Part shown: positions 51,470-63,672 of the stretch, in pieces
How the letters are laid out: every line of letters begins with the position of its first letter
Numbering within the stretch: position 1 is the stretch's first letter
From: Mycoplasmopsis glycophila
GTDB lineage: Bacteria; Bacillota_I; Bacilli_A; Mycoplasmatales; Metamycoplasmataceae
DNA: 64,000 nt
Assembly (NCBI RefSeq): GCF_900660605.1
Contig: NZ_LR215024.1
Coordinates: 682,001 to 746,000, forward strand
Direction of reading: 5' to 3'
Notes under the pieces: generated by a model
Seen by the model: only the letters and a program-made list of their open reading frames with translations
Database searches by the model: none
What the model was told of the DNA's origin: nothing
Position numbers and translations under genes: made by a program

Positions 51470-53031
51470 TATTCTTCACCTTCAAGTTCAGCAATAATTT
51501 TATCAATTTCATCACGTAAAACAGCTTGACGAGCAACAATTTCTTTAAGTTCCGCATTAAGTTTTTTGATATCAATAACTTCTCTTGTATCTTCTTTTTC
51601 CACGTAAGAATTAACAGAAAGATTGTAATCGTTATCTTCAATTTCTTGTCTTGTAGCAACTTTACAATAGTTAAGAACGTCTTTTTTATCGTTGTAAATT
51701 TGTAAAATATCTTCAATATTTTGGTCTGTTAATTTGTTTTTCTTTGTTATTTTGACAAAGAAGCTTGATGCATCGATAAATTTAACACTTGAATCAAATC
51801 TATTTTTCTTTAACACCAAAATACATGTTTCGATGCTTGTTCCAAAAAATAAGTTGTCAGGAAGCTTAATAACAGCTTCAACATAGTTGTTTTCAACTAA
51901 ATATTTACGGATTTTTTGTTCAGCACCTCCACGGTACATAATACCAGGGAAGCAGACAATCGCAGCAGTTCCGTCTTCAGATAAATTATAAAGAGCATGT
52001 AAAACAAAAGCTCAATCCGCTTTTGATTTAGGAGCAAGCACACCAGGACCTTGGTAACGAGGATCATTGATTAATGTTTTATCATCATTTTCATTTCAAC
52101 CAATTGAATACGGAGGATTAGAAACAACAATGTCAAAAGGACCATATTCTTCACCTCTTGGATGAATTAAAGTATCATCACAGTACATTCTAAATTTATC
52201 AAATGGAATGTCGTGTAAAAACATATTGATCCGGCAAAGGTTATATGTTGTGACGTTTTTTTCTTGACCATAAATTCCGTTTTTGATATTTTCAGCACCT
52301 AAAAGTTTAACTGCTTGTAAAAGTAATGAACCTGATCCAGCACACATATCGTAGATTTTCTTAATTTTAGTTTTGTCTCCAATAGCTAATTTAACAAGTA
52401 ATTTACTTACTTCTTGCGGAGTAAAATATTCACCACCACTTTTACCTGCATTTGAAGCATACATACCCATTAGATACTCATAAGCATCACCAAATAGATC
52501 AATAGTATTATCTTGTAAATTACCAAGATTCATACTTTCGATACCTTTTAAAAGTGAAGTTAAGGTTTTGTTTCTTTTAACTACTATATCACCTAATTTG
52601 TTGTTATTTACGTCAAAGTCTTGAAATAAACCTTTAAAGTCTTCCTCACTTGCTTTTCCTTTAGCTGAATCTTCAATTGAACGGAAAATTCTTTCAAGAG
52701 TTTCGTTAAGATTTTCGTTATTTTCTGCATTTTTTGAAACATTGACAAAAAGATCTTTAGGGTTAATAAAGAAACCTAAATCGTTTGTTATGCCGTCAAT
52801 TGTTTCTTTATCAATCTCTCCTTGATATAATGCATAATCAAAATTTGGATCATCTTCTCTTGCTGATTCATTGATTTTATAAGTAATTTTTTCAGATAAA
52901 AAACGATAAAACATTCCGCCCAAAACATAGTTCTTAAAGTCTCATCCGTCAACGCTTCCTCTTAATTTATCTGCTATATTTCAAATTGTTTTTTGTAGTT
53001 CACTACGTTCTAATTCTTTCTTATTGTACAT
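51469..53031 (-). CDS. hsdM: Type I restriction-modification methylase subunit
   Basis: A 520-aa N6-adenine methylase of the N12 class. The N-terminal helical domain (ELQKTIWNIADKLRGSVDGWDFK) is followed by the SAM-binding GEYFTPQEVSKLL and YDMCAGSGSLLLQA, the catalytic NPPYSIG, and the C-terminal DNLFFGTSIETCILVLKK. Own promoter and AGGAG; hsdS is translationally coupled. Confidence 0.97.
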
Positions 53032-53058
53032 ATTATGTTTCTCCTAATTATTAAATTG

Positions 53059-53064
53059 ATTATA
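53059..53064 (-). promoter_or_regulatory. -10 box of the hsdM-hsdS promoter
   Basis: TATAAT on the minus strand about 28 bases ahead of the hsdM ATG; follows a hairpin (ACAAGCA/TGCTTGT, 53093-53112) that may weaken read-through from hsdR. It would allow methylase expression apart from the nuclease. Confidence 0.55.
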
Positions 53065-53126
53065 AATTAATAATTTAAATAAAGAATAGAAAACAAGCAA
53101 TAAGCTGCTTGTGTTGTTGTTTTAGA

Positions 53127-56100
53127 TTATTCAGGAAAAACTAAACCTTTAAATTTATCAAAAAGTTGTTTTAGTTTTTCATATACTGTATATCTTTTTG
53201 TATTTCTATTTTTATTAAAATAATTCTCTTTAATTGTTTTTCCTAGCCCTGGCCCTTCAAATCTAATTTCACCATTAACAAAAGAATCACTCATGTAATT
53301 TTCTGTCTCTTCTTTGTAAAGGTTCATTTCTTCAATAATATTTGTAAGTTCTTTATTGTACTCTTCTTCGGTATATTTATTTCAGCTGTTATTAATTTGA
53401 TCTTCAACTTCTTCTTCACTGTTTTTATCATGAAGAGAGCTATCTTCTACATTCATCTTCTCAATAAACTTGAAAATAAGTTGCTTTTTGTTTCTTAAAG
53501 ATGAGCTCGAATCAATTGAGCGTTCGATATTGTTTTGAATGTCTTTTGTCTTTTTCTTTTTCAAAATGTCACTTGAAACTATTTTTAAAATATAGTCAAT
53601 GTTAATTTCATCTTGTCTCACAAGCTCAAGTTCAATAACCACATCATCAATAATGCTTTCTTTACCATCCTTGATTGCTTTTTCGTTTTGTTCAGCAATG
53701 ACTCACTGGCGTGAACTATAATCTTGAAAGGCTCTTTCATCTAAAAAAGTTTCCTCTTCTTCTTGGAATTGATCAAAAGAGCGAAGGATGTTTCTGAGTC
53801 TTAAAACAGATCCAAAAAGAGAAATAAATTCTTTTTTGTTTTCTTTAGTTAATAAAACTTCGTCTAATTTTTGTGGATCATCAAGCGGAAATTTTTCTTT
53901 TAATTTCGCTGTTAATTCTTTGTATCCTTCAATTTTCTTGTTTGTTCTTTTATCAATGTAACCATCGATGTAATCGTTATAAGTTTTTAAAAGCACAATT
54001 TCTTTGGTATTTTCATCACCAAAGAGAGCAATTGCTTCATCTGTTTCTCTTGAAATATCTCTAAAAGTTACGATGTTTCCATAGCTTTTGATTGAGTTTA
54101 GAATTCTATTAGTTCTTGAAAAAGCTTGAACAAGTCCATGTTGACGCAATGGACGATCAACTCATAAAGTATTTAAGGTTGTAGAGTCAAAACCGGTTAA
54201 AAACATATTAACAACGATTAAAATGTCAATTTCACGGTTTTTCATTTTAAGCGAGACATTCTTGTAATAATCTTGAAAGCCATCTTCACGATCCATACTA
54301 TATGATGTATTAAACATTCTATTATAATCATCAATAGCATCTTGCAGAAAGTCTCGATCACTTCTTTGTAGATTTACAAAATTTGTAAAATCTTCGTCAT
54401 CAAATTCACCGAGTTGGCTCATTTCTTTATTTGGAGCATAAGTAAAAATAGTAGCTACTTTTAGATTTTTGTTTTTCTCTTTAATTTTCTTTTTAAATTC
54501 AGTGTAATATTTTTTAGCAAACTCAATATCTTCAACTGCAAAAATCGAGTTAAAACCACGAAGAACACTTGATTCTTTATTCTCTATAGCTTTAGGGTTT
54601 TTAGTAAGTTCATTAGTATTTACTAATCTATCGAAAACGTACTTTTCATGGGTTTTGGTTTTGTGATCATAGTGTTCTAAAATATAATCAACAATTGCTG
54701 AAATTCTTTTGTTTGAAATACGAACTTCATATGTGTTTATATTTGACACTTTTTTATCTGTAACTACATCTTTGAGCTTAATTGTGTTAACGTAGTCAAC
54801 TTTAAAAGGTAAAACATTACCATCATCAATTGCGTTCACAATTGTATAGGTATGAAGTCTTTGTCCGAAAAGATCTTCCGTAGTTAAAACGTTATTGGCT
54901 TGATCACGGAAATTTGAGTTTTCATTAAAAATAGGTGTTCCTGTAAAACCAAATAAATGATATTTTTTGAATTTTTTGGTTATTGCTTTGTGCATTGAAC
55001 CAAATTGTGAGCGGTGACATTCATCAAATACAAAAACAACATTTTGATTGTAAATTTTAGCACTGTCGTATTGTTTGATAAAGTTAGATAATTTCTGAAT
55101 TGTTACAACAATGACTTTTTTATCTTTTGAGACAAAATTATCAGAATCTAAAAGTTCAGCAAGACCTTTAGTATTTTTTACTCCAGCAGCAAATTCATTT
55201 GAAAAACGCTTGTATTCCCGAATTGTTTGGTAATCTAGATCTCTACGGTCAACAACGAAGAGAATTTTGTCAATTTCAGGATTTTTTTGAATAAGTTCTG
55301 CCGTTTTAAAAGAAGTTAATGTTTTACCGCTTCCGGTTGTATGTCAAATATAACCACCTGCTTCAATTGTTCCTTCGTTTTTTTCGTATTTCGAAGCAAT
55401 AATTTTCTTAATAATTTTTTCAGTGGCTGTAATTTGATATGGACGCATAACTAAAAGCATTTTGTTAGTGTCAAAAATACAATATTTAGTAAGAATATTT
55501 AAGATTGTATTTTTTGTAAAAAAGGTTTGCGCAAAATCCATTAAATCATGAATTTTGTTATTTTTCTCATCTGTTCAATACGAAGTAAATTCAAAGGATT
55601 GAATATTTTTTCTTAAAACTTTTTCGCTTGCTTCTTGATTCCCGCTTGAAGCTTTTTTAGCTAGCTCTCTTGTTGTATTTGAATAATATTTGGTATCTGT
55701 TCCATTTGAAATTACAAAAACTTGAATAAACTCAAATAATCCGTGATCACTTCAGAAACTTTCTTTTTGATATCTTTGAATTTGATTAAAAGCTTCCTTA
55801 ATATTTGAACCACGTCTTTTTAGTTCTAAATGAACAAGCGGAAGACCATTGACTAAAATTGTGACGTCATAACGATTTTTATGTGTTCCGTTATTAGCTT
55901 GGTATTGATTAATCACTTGTAAACAATTATCATGAATGTGTTCAGTTTCAATCACTTTAATGTTTTTGGTAGTTCCATCATCTAACTTGATACTAAACAC
56001 TCGAATTTGTTGAATGATTTCGGTTTTATCTTGAATTCCTTTTCCCTTTCCAGAAATTTCAGTAAAAAAGCGCTCTCATTCTTGTTCGCTTTGAAATTTA

Positions 56101-56324
56101 TAATTGTTGAGTCTTTCGATTTGATTTCTTAAATTTTGAATTAAGTCTTTTTCATTATCAATTGGTAAATATTCATATCCTTGCGATTCTAAAATGTTAA
56201 TAAAACTTTGTTCCAATTCTGCTTCAGATTGATATTTTTGATCTCTTTTTTTGTTTCTAATGAGAGAAATATCAGCAACTACCGTATCATTGTTGCGTTC
56301 CATAATTTGTTTATAGTTTGACAT
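53127..56324 (-). CDS. hsdR: Type I restriction enzyme motor/nuclease subunit
   Basis: A 1,065-aa intact subunit. The N-terminal nuclease has the PD-(D/E)XK pattern in [22 protein letters not shown]. The SF2 motor follows: [12 protein letters not shown] (Walker A), [10 protein letters not shown] (DEAD-like), FGFTGTPIF (III), [10 protein letters not shown] and QAFSRTNRI (V-VI). It cleaves unmethylated DNA after translocation, in an R2M2S complex. It has its own promoter (TATAAT at 56370-56365) and GGGAG before the ATG. Confidence 0.97.
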
Positions 56325-56364
56325 ATAAACTCCCTACTAAATAACTTTAAATGCTTTTTTAAAT

Positions 56365-56370
56365 ATTATA
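56365..56370 (-). promoter_or_regulatory. -10 box of the hsdR promoter
   Basis: TATAAT on the minus strand about 40 bases upstream of the hsdR ATG. Confidence 0.55.
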
Positions 56371-56434
56371 CAAAATTTAGCGCTTAAGGGGATATACAGT
56401 AGTTAAAGTTTGCTTAAAAGAGTTTAAAAAGTTC

Positions 56435-56467
56435 AAAAAAAATCACATAATCGAAACTATGTGATTT
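56435..56467 (-). terminator. rplJ-rplL terminator
   Basis: AAATCACATA/TATGTGATTT stem, 8-base loop, followed on the minus strand by eight T. Confidence 0.85.
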
Positions 56468-56489
56468 GTATGTCATTATTTATTGAAAA

Positions 56490-56861
56490 TTATTCAACTG
56501 AAACATCAGCTCCAGCTTCAACTAAAGCAGCTCTCATAGCTTCAGCTTCTTCTGGTTTAACGTCTTCTTTAAGAACTGCTGGTAATGAGTCAACGATTTT
56601 TTTAGCGTCCATAAGTCCAACATTTAAAAGATCTTTAACTACTTTGATAATAGCAACTTTTTTACCGTTATCTGCTTTTAAAACAACTTTAACGCTTGAT
56701 TTTTCTTCAGCTCCACCTTCAGCTGGTGCTGCAGCAACTGCAACAGCTGCCATAGGGTCGATTCCGAATTCTTCTTTCATTGCCTCTACAAGTTCCATAA
56801 CTTCTTTAATTGACATTTCTTTTAATGATTCAATAAATGATTCTTTTGTTAATTTAGCCAT
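56490..56861 (-). CDS. rplL: Ribosomal protein L7/L12
   Basis: A 123-aa stalk protein that recruits translation GTPases. The N-terminal dimer domain (LTKESFIESLKEMSIKEVMEL), an Ala/Gly hinge (AVAVAAAPAEGGAEE) and the C-terminal domain (VKVVLKADNGKKVAIIKVVK) match the family in order and length. Follows rplJ by 62 bases. Confidence 0.98.
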   Translation of the reverse strand: MAKLTKESFIESLKEMSIKEVMELVEAMKEEFGIDPMAAVAVAAAPAEGGAEEKSSVKVVLKADNGKKVAIIKVVKDLLNVGLMDAKKIVDSLPAVLKEDVKPEEAEAMRAALVEAGADVSVE

Positions 56862-56923
56862 TTTTAATCCTTTCTTAATAACATGGTTATTTTAATGATT
56901 TGTTAATATAATAAAATTTAAAA

Positions 56924-57421
56924 TTATTCTGATTTTCCTTCACTAATTAATTTAAGTGATAATCCCACTTGTTGTAAAGGTGCCATCAATGAACGAGCAA
57001 GAATTCCAAGTGCTTCTTCATATGTTGGAAGTGAAGCAACTGTTTTAACACCAGCAGCATCAACAACTTTACCTTCAAATGTTCCGGCTTTGATCACCAT
57101 TAATTTGTGTTTTTTAGCAAAACTTACTAATAATTTAGCAGCAGACATTTCATCATTTTGAGAAAACGCGAAAATGTTTGGACCTACCAAGTGATCAGCT
57201 AAATCAGAGTATCCAGCTTTATCAGCAGCAATTTTAAATAATCTATTTTTGTAAACTTTGATTTCAACACCAAGTTTTTTAGCTTCTTTTCTAAATTCTT
57301 GAAGTTCAGCAACAGTTAATCCACGGTATTCAGCAAAAGCAAGAGCTTGAGAATCTTGAATTTTTTCAACTATTTCAGCAACAACTTCTCTTTTAGCTGC
57401 TTTAAATTTTGATTCTGACAT
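56924..57421 (-). CDS. rplJ: Ribosomal protein L10
   Basis: A 165-aa protein that anchors L7/L12 dimers to the ribosome. KREVVAEIVEKIQDSQALAF, the YRGLTVAELQEFRKE signature and a C-terminal helix for L12 binding are present. The start is the ATG at 57421 with GAAAGGAGG ahead of it; an ATG six codons further upstream lies before that ribosome-binding site and is not used. Confidence 0.97.
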   Translation of the reverse strand: MSESKFKAAKREVVAEIVEKIQDSQALAFAEYRGLTVAELQEFRKEAKKLGVEIKVYKNRLFKIAADKAGYSDLADHLVGPNIFAFSQNDEMSAAKLLVSFAKKHKLMVIKAGTFEGKVVDAAGVKTVASLPTYEEALGILARSLMAPLQQVGLSLKLISEGKSE

Positions 57422-57424
57422 TTG

Positions 57425-57549
57425 AGTGCCTCCTTTCAAAATTAATTAAATAAATGCAATACAAGAAAACTTAAATTTTAGGAAATATACATTAGGTAAC
57501 AAATTAAGCCAATGCAGTTACTGTCTTTATGTATTGCTTATTAATTATA
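57425..57549 (-). promoter_or_regulatory. rplJ promoter and L10-leader-like region
   Basis: TATAAT on the minus strand at 57549-57544 would start a leader of about 115 bases. It contains GACAGTAAC...GGCTTAATTT-GTTACC, with a GTAAC/GTTAC stem (57517-57521, 57496-57500), similar in order to the L10 leader that binds L10(L12)4 for self-repression. Confidence 0.45.
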
Positions 57550-57614
57550 ATCAAAAAGTTTGGAAAACAAAATCTTTTATTGATTATTTTAGATTGCAAA
57601 TTTTGTTGTAATGT

Positions 57615-57620
57615 TACAAT
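57615..57620 (+). promoter_or_regulatory. fpg -10 box, probably a leaderless transcript
   Basis: TACAAT ends 7 bases before the fpg ATG; TTGCAA at 57594-57599 could be a -35 element. No Shine-Dalgarno sequence. Confidence 0.5.
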
Positions 57621-57627
57621 TATTTAT

Positions 57628-58473
57628 ATGCCAGAATATCCAGAAGTTACAGTCGTGACTAACTCATTAAGAAAGTTAGTTAAAAATGAAAAAATACTCA
57701 AAGTAGAAGTTCTTAATCCTAAATTTATTCATAATACAACAGTTGATGATTTTGTTTTTAGTGTTACTAATAAAACTATTTTAAATGTTCAAAATTATGG
57801 TAAATTCATCGAATTTGATTTAAGTGATAAATTTAGAATCTTTTCACACTTAAGAATGGCTGGTAAGTTTTACGTTTATGACTATAATCAAGCCAATTTA
57901 GATAAAAATAATAAACATAATTATGTTTATTTTTATCTATCAAATAATAAAGTGATGATTTATAATGACGCAAGACAATTTGGTGGTTTTGAATTAATTA
58001 AAAATGATAATACTAAAACACTTGTTGAAATTAAAAAGTTAGCAGAATTACCTGGAAAAATTGATGTAGATGAACTTTACCAAAAGCTCCAAAAGAAAAG
58101 AATAAGTATTAAGTCAGTTCTTTTAGATCAAAATTTAATTTTAGGAATCGGTAATATTTATGCTGATGAAGCTCTTTTTGCAGCAAATGTTTATCCAATG
58201 CGCAAATGTAATGAAGTTACTAAAGATGAACTTAAAACAATCTTGGAAAATGCACAAAAAATAATGGACGAAAGCATCAAACATGGTGGAAGTAGCGTAC
58301 ATACCTATCAATCAGTTAACTCGAAACAAGGTACATACCAAGATAAACTTAAAGTTTATGGTAAGGGTGAAAAGAAATGTCCAAAATGCAAAGATGGATT
58401 CTTCAAGAAAGTCAAATTAGACTTTAAAGAAAACGGAAGAGGAACAACTTTTTGTCCAATATGTCAAAAGTAA
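57628..58473 (+). CDS. fpg: Formamidopyrimidine-DNA glycosylase
   Basis: A 281-aa DNA repair enzyme that removes 8-oxoguanine and formamidopyrimidines. The catalytic N-terminus PEYPEVTVV (Pro1 after Met removal, Glu2) is right at the chosen ATG, which fixes the start. The H2TH region has ILGIGNIYADEALFAA, and the C-terminal zinc finger has CPKC and CPIC. Overlaps the next gene by 13 bases. Works with Nudix and Ung-type repair encoded nearby. Confidence 0.96.
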   Translation: MPEYPEVTVVTNSLRKLVKNEKILKVEVLNPKFIHNTTVDDFVFSVTNKTILNVQNYGKFIEFDLSDKFRIFSHLRMAGKFYVYDYNQANLDKNNKHNYVYFYLSNNKVMIYNDARQFGGFELIKNDNTKTLVEIKKLAELPGKIDVDELYQKLQKKRISIKSVLLDQNLILGIGNIYADEALFAANVYPMRKCNEVTKDELKTILENAQKIMDESIKHGGSSVHTYQSVNSKQGTYQDKLKVYGKGEKKCPKCKDGFFKKVKLDFKENGRGTTFCPICQK

Positions 58474-59018
58474 CACAAACTAATAGCAAAGCTATTTTAG
58501 TAATTGATATGATCAAAGGCTTTACCGAAAAAGGTAGCTTGTATGATCCCAATATCCAAAGAATCGTAAAACCAATTGCTAATTTTTTAAAAATAAACCA
58601 AAATGAAGATATTTATTTTATTTGTGATGCACATTCAGAATCTGATTTAGAAATGCAAAATTATCCACTTCACTGTTTAAAAGGAACTAATGAAAGTGAA
58701 ATTGATGACCAATTAGCTAAATTCGCAAAACCAAATAAAATTTATTTCAAGGATACAACTAATGGATTTCACCATTTTCCTGTTGAAATTTTAAAAAAAT
58801 ACAAGGAAATTGTTTTTGTTGGTTGCTGCACTGATATTTGTGTCTTGCAATTTGTTTTATCATTAAAAACATATTTTAATAAAGAAAAAATTCAAACTCA
58901 AATTGTAGTTTATGAAAATTTAGTAGATACCTTTAACTCCGAAACACACAATCGTGATCTTATGCATGAATTTGCTTTAAGACTAATGGAAAATGCTGGA
59001 GTTAAAATAAAAAGATAG
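58461..59018 (+). CDS. Nicotinamidase-like cysteine hydrolase (isochorismatase fold)
   Basis: A 185-aa hydrolase. The catalytic triad is readable: Asp in LVIDMIKGF, Lys in YFKDTTNGF, and Cys in VGCCTDICV. The metal-site pattern D-x-H...NYPLHCLKG is that of nicotinamidases (PncA), which turn nicotinamide to nicotinate for NAD salvage. The ATG at 58461 overlaps the fpg end. A different isochorismatase-family substrate cannot be excluded. Confidence 0.85.
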   Translation: MSKVTQTNSKAILVIDMIKGFTEKGSLYDPNIQRIVKPIANFLKINQNEDIYFICDAHSESDLEMQNYPLHCLKGTNESEIDDQLAKFAKPNKIYFKDTTNGFHHFPVEILKKYKEIVFVGCCTDICVLQFVLSLKTYFNKEKIQTQIVVYENLVDTFNSETHNRDLMHEFALRLMENAGVKIKR

Positions 59019-59025
59019 GAACAAA

Positions 59026-59334
59026 ATGAAAAGAGTTGATTTACATGGTCTAGAATCAGAAGAAGCAATAAAAGAAGTAACTTTGGCTCTTTTAGATTTC
59101 GAAAGAAACAAAGTTACTCAAATGTTAATTATCACAGGTAAAGGAACAGGAATTTTACAAACAGTTGTTGGTAATATTTTAGACAAAAAAGGAATCAAAT
59201 ATACATTAGTTAATAATCATGGAGCTTTTTTAATAGAACAACAAAATTTCATTTATACTCAAAACGATGATTTCGATGATGATTTTGCAGATGAAGAAGA
59301 AATAGATGATTTGTTCAATAATTTTAAACTTTAA
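59026..59334 (+). CDS. Smr-domain protein
   Basis: A 102-aa protein made of one Smr domain: VDLHGLESEEAI at the N-terminus and LIITGKGTGIL, the (T)GxGxG loop of Smr nucleases, then an acidic tail rich in D and E. Smr domains occur at the end of MutS2 and as single proteins that nick DNA or cleave mRNA at stalled ribosomes. It starts 7 bases after the nicotinamidase-like gene with AGGA ahead. Confidence 0.85.
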   Translation: MKRVDLHGLESEEAIKEVTLALLDFERNKVTQMLIITGKGTGILQTVVGNILDKKGIKYTLVNNHGAFLIEQQNFIYTQNDDFDDDFADEEEIDDLFNNFKL

Positions 59335-59809
59335 TAACTTGGTAAATTGGATTTTGGTCATTTTTTTGATCAAAATCCAATTTATTTACTTTACATTTCC
59401 CGCTTTCAGGAAGTACAACAAGAAAATATGCAAAAAGATCTTGCGCATCTTTTAAATTAATTTCACAAAGCTTTTCTCCTTGTTTTACTTTATTAAAAAG
59501 TGATTTTGATAAAACAATTTCAAAATCCATTTTTAAATCAAAATAAATTAAAATTTTAAATCCTGCTTGTGTCTCGATTATGAAACCGTTTTGATGAGGG
59601 AAAATCGTTTTCAAAACTCCTTCAACAGGAGATAAAATCTCAATTTTATTTTCGCTAGCAGATGTTTCAAAAGCTAATGAAAATTCATCTTCTGTGAGAT
59701 TATAAAAAAGTGAGTTTTCGTCAGTTTTTAAACTACGAACTTTTGTATTTGCAAGCGAATAAATATTGCTTTGAGAATTATTTTTGAAAAAAGATTTAAA
59801 GAGATTCAT
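59324..59809 (-). CDS. EIIA(Glc)-like protein lacking the active histidine
   Basis: A 161-aa stand-alone relative of the glucose-type EIIA domain: KIEILSPVEGVLKTIFPHQNGFIIE and GEKLCEINL align with the fold of EIIA(Glc). The segment that should carry the phosphorylated histidine (LLIHIGIDT in ptsG of this window) reads ILIYFDLKMDF, so it cannot be phosphorylated in the normal way. The helper His in FPHQNG is kept. It converges with the Smr gene, overlapping by 11 bases. Possibly a regulator or a decaying paralogue. Confidence 0.75.
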   Translation of the reverse strand: MNLFKSFFKNNSQSNIYSLANTKVRSLKTDENSLFYNLTEDEFSLAFETSASENKIEILSPVEGVLKTIFPHQNGFIIETQAGFKILIYFDLKMDFEIVLSKSLFNKVKQGEKLCEINLKDAQDLFAYFLVVLPESGKCKVNKLDFDQKNDQNPIYQVIKV

Positions 59810-59896
59810 TTTTAGCCCTTTCGTTTTGAGTTTTTATGAAAAATTTTATAATTACAAATAATTATATGTAAATAATATATTTTTCCCGCAATTTAA

Positions 59897-61024
<1,128 letters not shown>

Positions 61025-61044
61025 TTATGATAAGAGGAGACAAA

Positions 61045-63672
61045 ATGACATCAAAAGAAATTAGACAAGCATGATTAGACTTTTTTGAAAGTAAAAACCA
61101 TTTAGTGGTACCTTCAAAAAGTTTAGTTCCACAAAATGACCCATCTTTACTTTGAATCAACTCAGGTGTTGCGACACTCAAAGATTATTTTTCAGGTAAA
61201 AAAATACCACCTTCAAAAAGAATTGTAAACTCACAAAAAGCAATTCGTACTAATGATATTGAAAACGTAGGAATTACAGCAAGACACCATACCTTTTTTG
61301 AAATGTTAGGTAACTTTTCAATTGGTGATTACTTTAAAAAGGAGGCAATCGATTTTGCTTTCGAGTTTTTAACTCAAAAATTAAAGTTAGATTTAAATAA
61401 ATTATATTTCACATACTATTTTGAAGATTTAGAAACAAAGCAAATGTGAATGTCACATGGTGTTGAAGAATCACACATGATTCCCGGTACTAAAGACACA
61501 AACTTCTGAGAAGTTGGTTCAGGACCATGTGGGCCTAACACAGAAATTTTTTATGATCGTGGTGAAAAATATGATGAGAGAGGAATTGTTCTTCTTCAAA
61601 AAGATATCGAAAATGATCGTTATATCGAGATTTGAAACATAGTCTTTTCAACCTACAACTCAAACGGTGAAGGTGAATATACTGAATTAAAACAAAAAAA
61701 TATCGATACTGGTGCAGGTCTTGAGAGAATTGTATCGATTATGCAAGATGCTCCAACAAACTTTGATACCGATTTATTTTTACCAATTATCAATGAAATA
61801 GAAAAATATACCAAGTATAAATACGAAATTCAAAACTACTTTACTAAAGATCCAAAGCAAACAGAAATCAACTCTTGTTTTAAAGTCATTGCTGACCATA
61901 TGAGAACTGTAGTAAACGCTATTGCTGATGGAGCAAAACCTTCAAACGTAGGACGTGGTTACATTTTAAGAAGATTAATCCGTAGAAGTGTCTATAAAGC
62001 AATGCAACTTGAAATTTATGAACCATTTTTATATAAATTAGTTGATGTTGTGAAAGAAAGTTTACCTTTTGAATATGATACCTTTCCTATTCAAAAGATT
62101 ATCAAAGATGAAGAACTTATATTTAGTAAAACAATTGAAAACGGTAAAGAATTATTAAATAATTTTATTGAAAAAGATACAAAAGTATTCCCTGGTGAGC
62201 TTGCTTTCAAATTATTTGAAACATATGGTTTCCCTATTGAATTAACAGAAGAGATTTTATCTCAAAAAGGAATTCAAATTGATTTAGCTGGTTATGAATT
62301 AGCTAAAGAAAAACATGCTGAAGCTTCAAGAAACTCAAAAATTTCAGGAATGGATAAAGTAATTAACTCATTGACCTTAATTAAATCCAAAATTGATAAA
62401 TTTGTAGGTTATGAAACAACACATAACAAAACTAAAATTTTACATTTATTAGACACTGAAAAAGAAATTGAAAGTTCAAGCGAAGTTAGTTATGTAATTC
62501 TAGCTGAAACTCCATTTTACGCAACTAGCGGTGGTCAAAAACATGACCGTGGATATATTCTTCAAAACAAAAATAAAATAATCATTTTAGATGTTTTTAA
62601 AGACAAATTTGGAAATCACATCCACAAAGTTGAAGGAAAAATTAATGTTAAAGATCTAGTTGAATGCTTTGTTGATGAAGAAATTAGATTAGGTCTTGAA
62701 AGAAACCACTCAGGAACACACTTATTATTCTCGGCATTAAGAACAATTTTAGGGTCTCAAATAAAACAATTAGGTTCAGATAACAATGAAGAACGTTTAA
62801 CTTTTGATTTACCAGCAGATAAAAAACCTACTGATGAAGAAATTGAAAAAATTGAGCAATTAGTGCGCAGTTATATTAAACAAGATGCAACTAGACATTA
62901 TTTAACAATGACTACCGAAGAAGCAAAAGATATGGGCGCAATCATGACTTTAGAAGAAGCTGAATATATGGATCCTAAAGCAGTTAGAATCGTTCATTTT
63001 GAGGGAATTACAGCTGATTTATGTGGAGGAACACACCTTTCAAATTCTGCTAAATTAGAAAACTTCAAAATTACCAACGTAGAGAAAAAAGCCGCCGGAG
63101 TTTATAGAATTAGAGCTATTTCATCAAATAATTTAGTTAATGAATATTTAGAAAATGAAATTGATAATTTAATTGTCGAAGTGAATAAAGCATTAGAGAA
63201 AAATGAAAAATTAAGCGCTGATTATAAATTTGATTTAGAAATTCCTAACAATAAAGAAGAAGCAATTAAGTACCTTCAAAAAGCTTTATTGAAGTTAAAA
63301 GAAGATAACAAAGAATTACATAAACAAAAACTTAATAGTTTTGAATTTAACTACGATGAAATTAAGTTCGATGTTAATGAACCTGTGAAAGTTTATATTA
63401 ATGAAAACTTACTTAAAGAACAAATTAAAACTGTCGCTTCAACTTTAAGAGAAAAATATCAAGATGCTATTTTTATCTGTTTATCAGATGATCCGCAGCC
63501 AATGTTAGTTGTTGCAAGCAAAATTGCAAACTCTAACGAAGTTGCTCAAAAATTATTTAAAGAATTTAATGGTAAAGGTGGTGGAAACGCAATCTTAAGC
63601 ATGGGTAAAATAAGTACCAAAATACCTAATTTTAAAGATCTAATTCTTGAAAAGAAATTATGAGAAAACTAG
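61045..63672 (+). CDS. alaS: Alanine--tRNA ligase
   Basis: An 875-aa class II synthetase. N-terminal [23 protein letters not shown], motif 2 region [26 protein letters not shown], the editing-domain metal ligands HSGTHLL and CGGTHLSN, and a C-terminal coiled coil with a short C-Ala part. The apparent stop TGA at 63661 is tryptophan; the protein ends three codons later at TAG 63670-63672. AGGAG ahead of the ATG; overlaps ruvX by 13 bases. Confidence 0.97.

Noticed and set aside
63661-63663. TGA as the stop of alaS
   Set aside because: TGA is tryptophan here; the frame goes on three codons to TAG, as in the other genes of the window.
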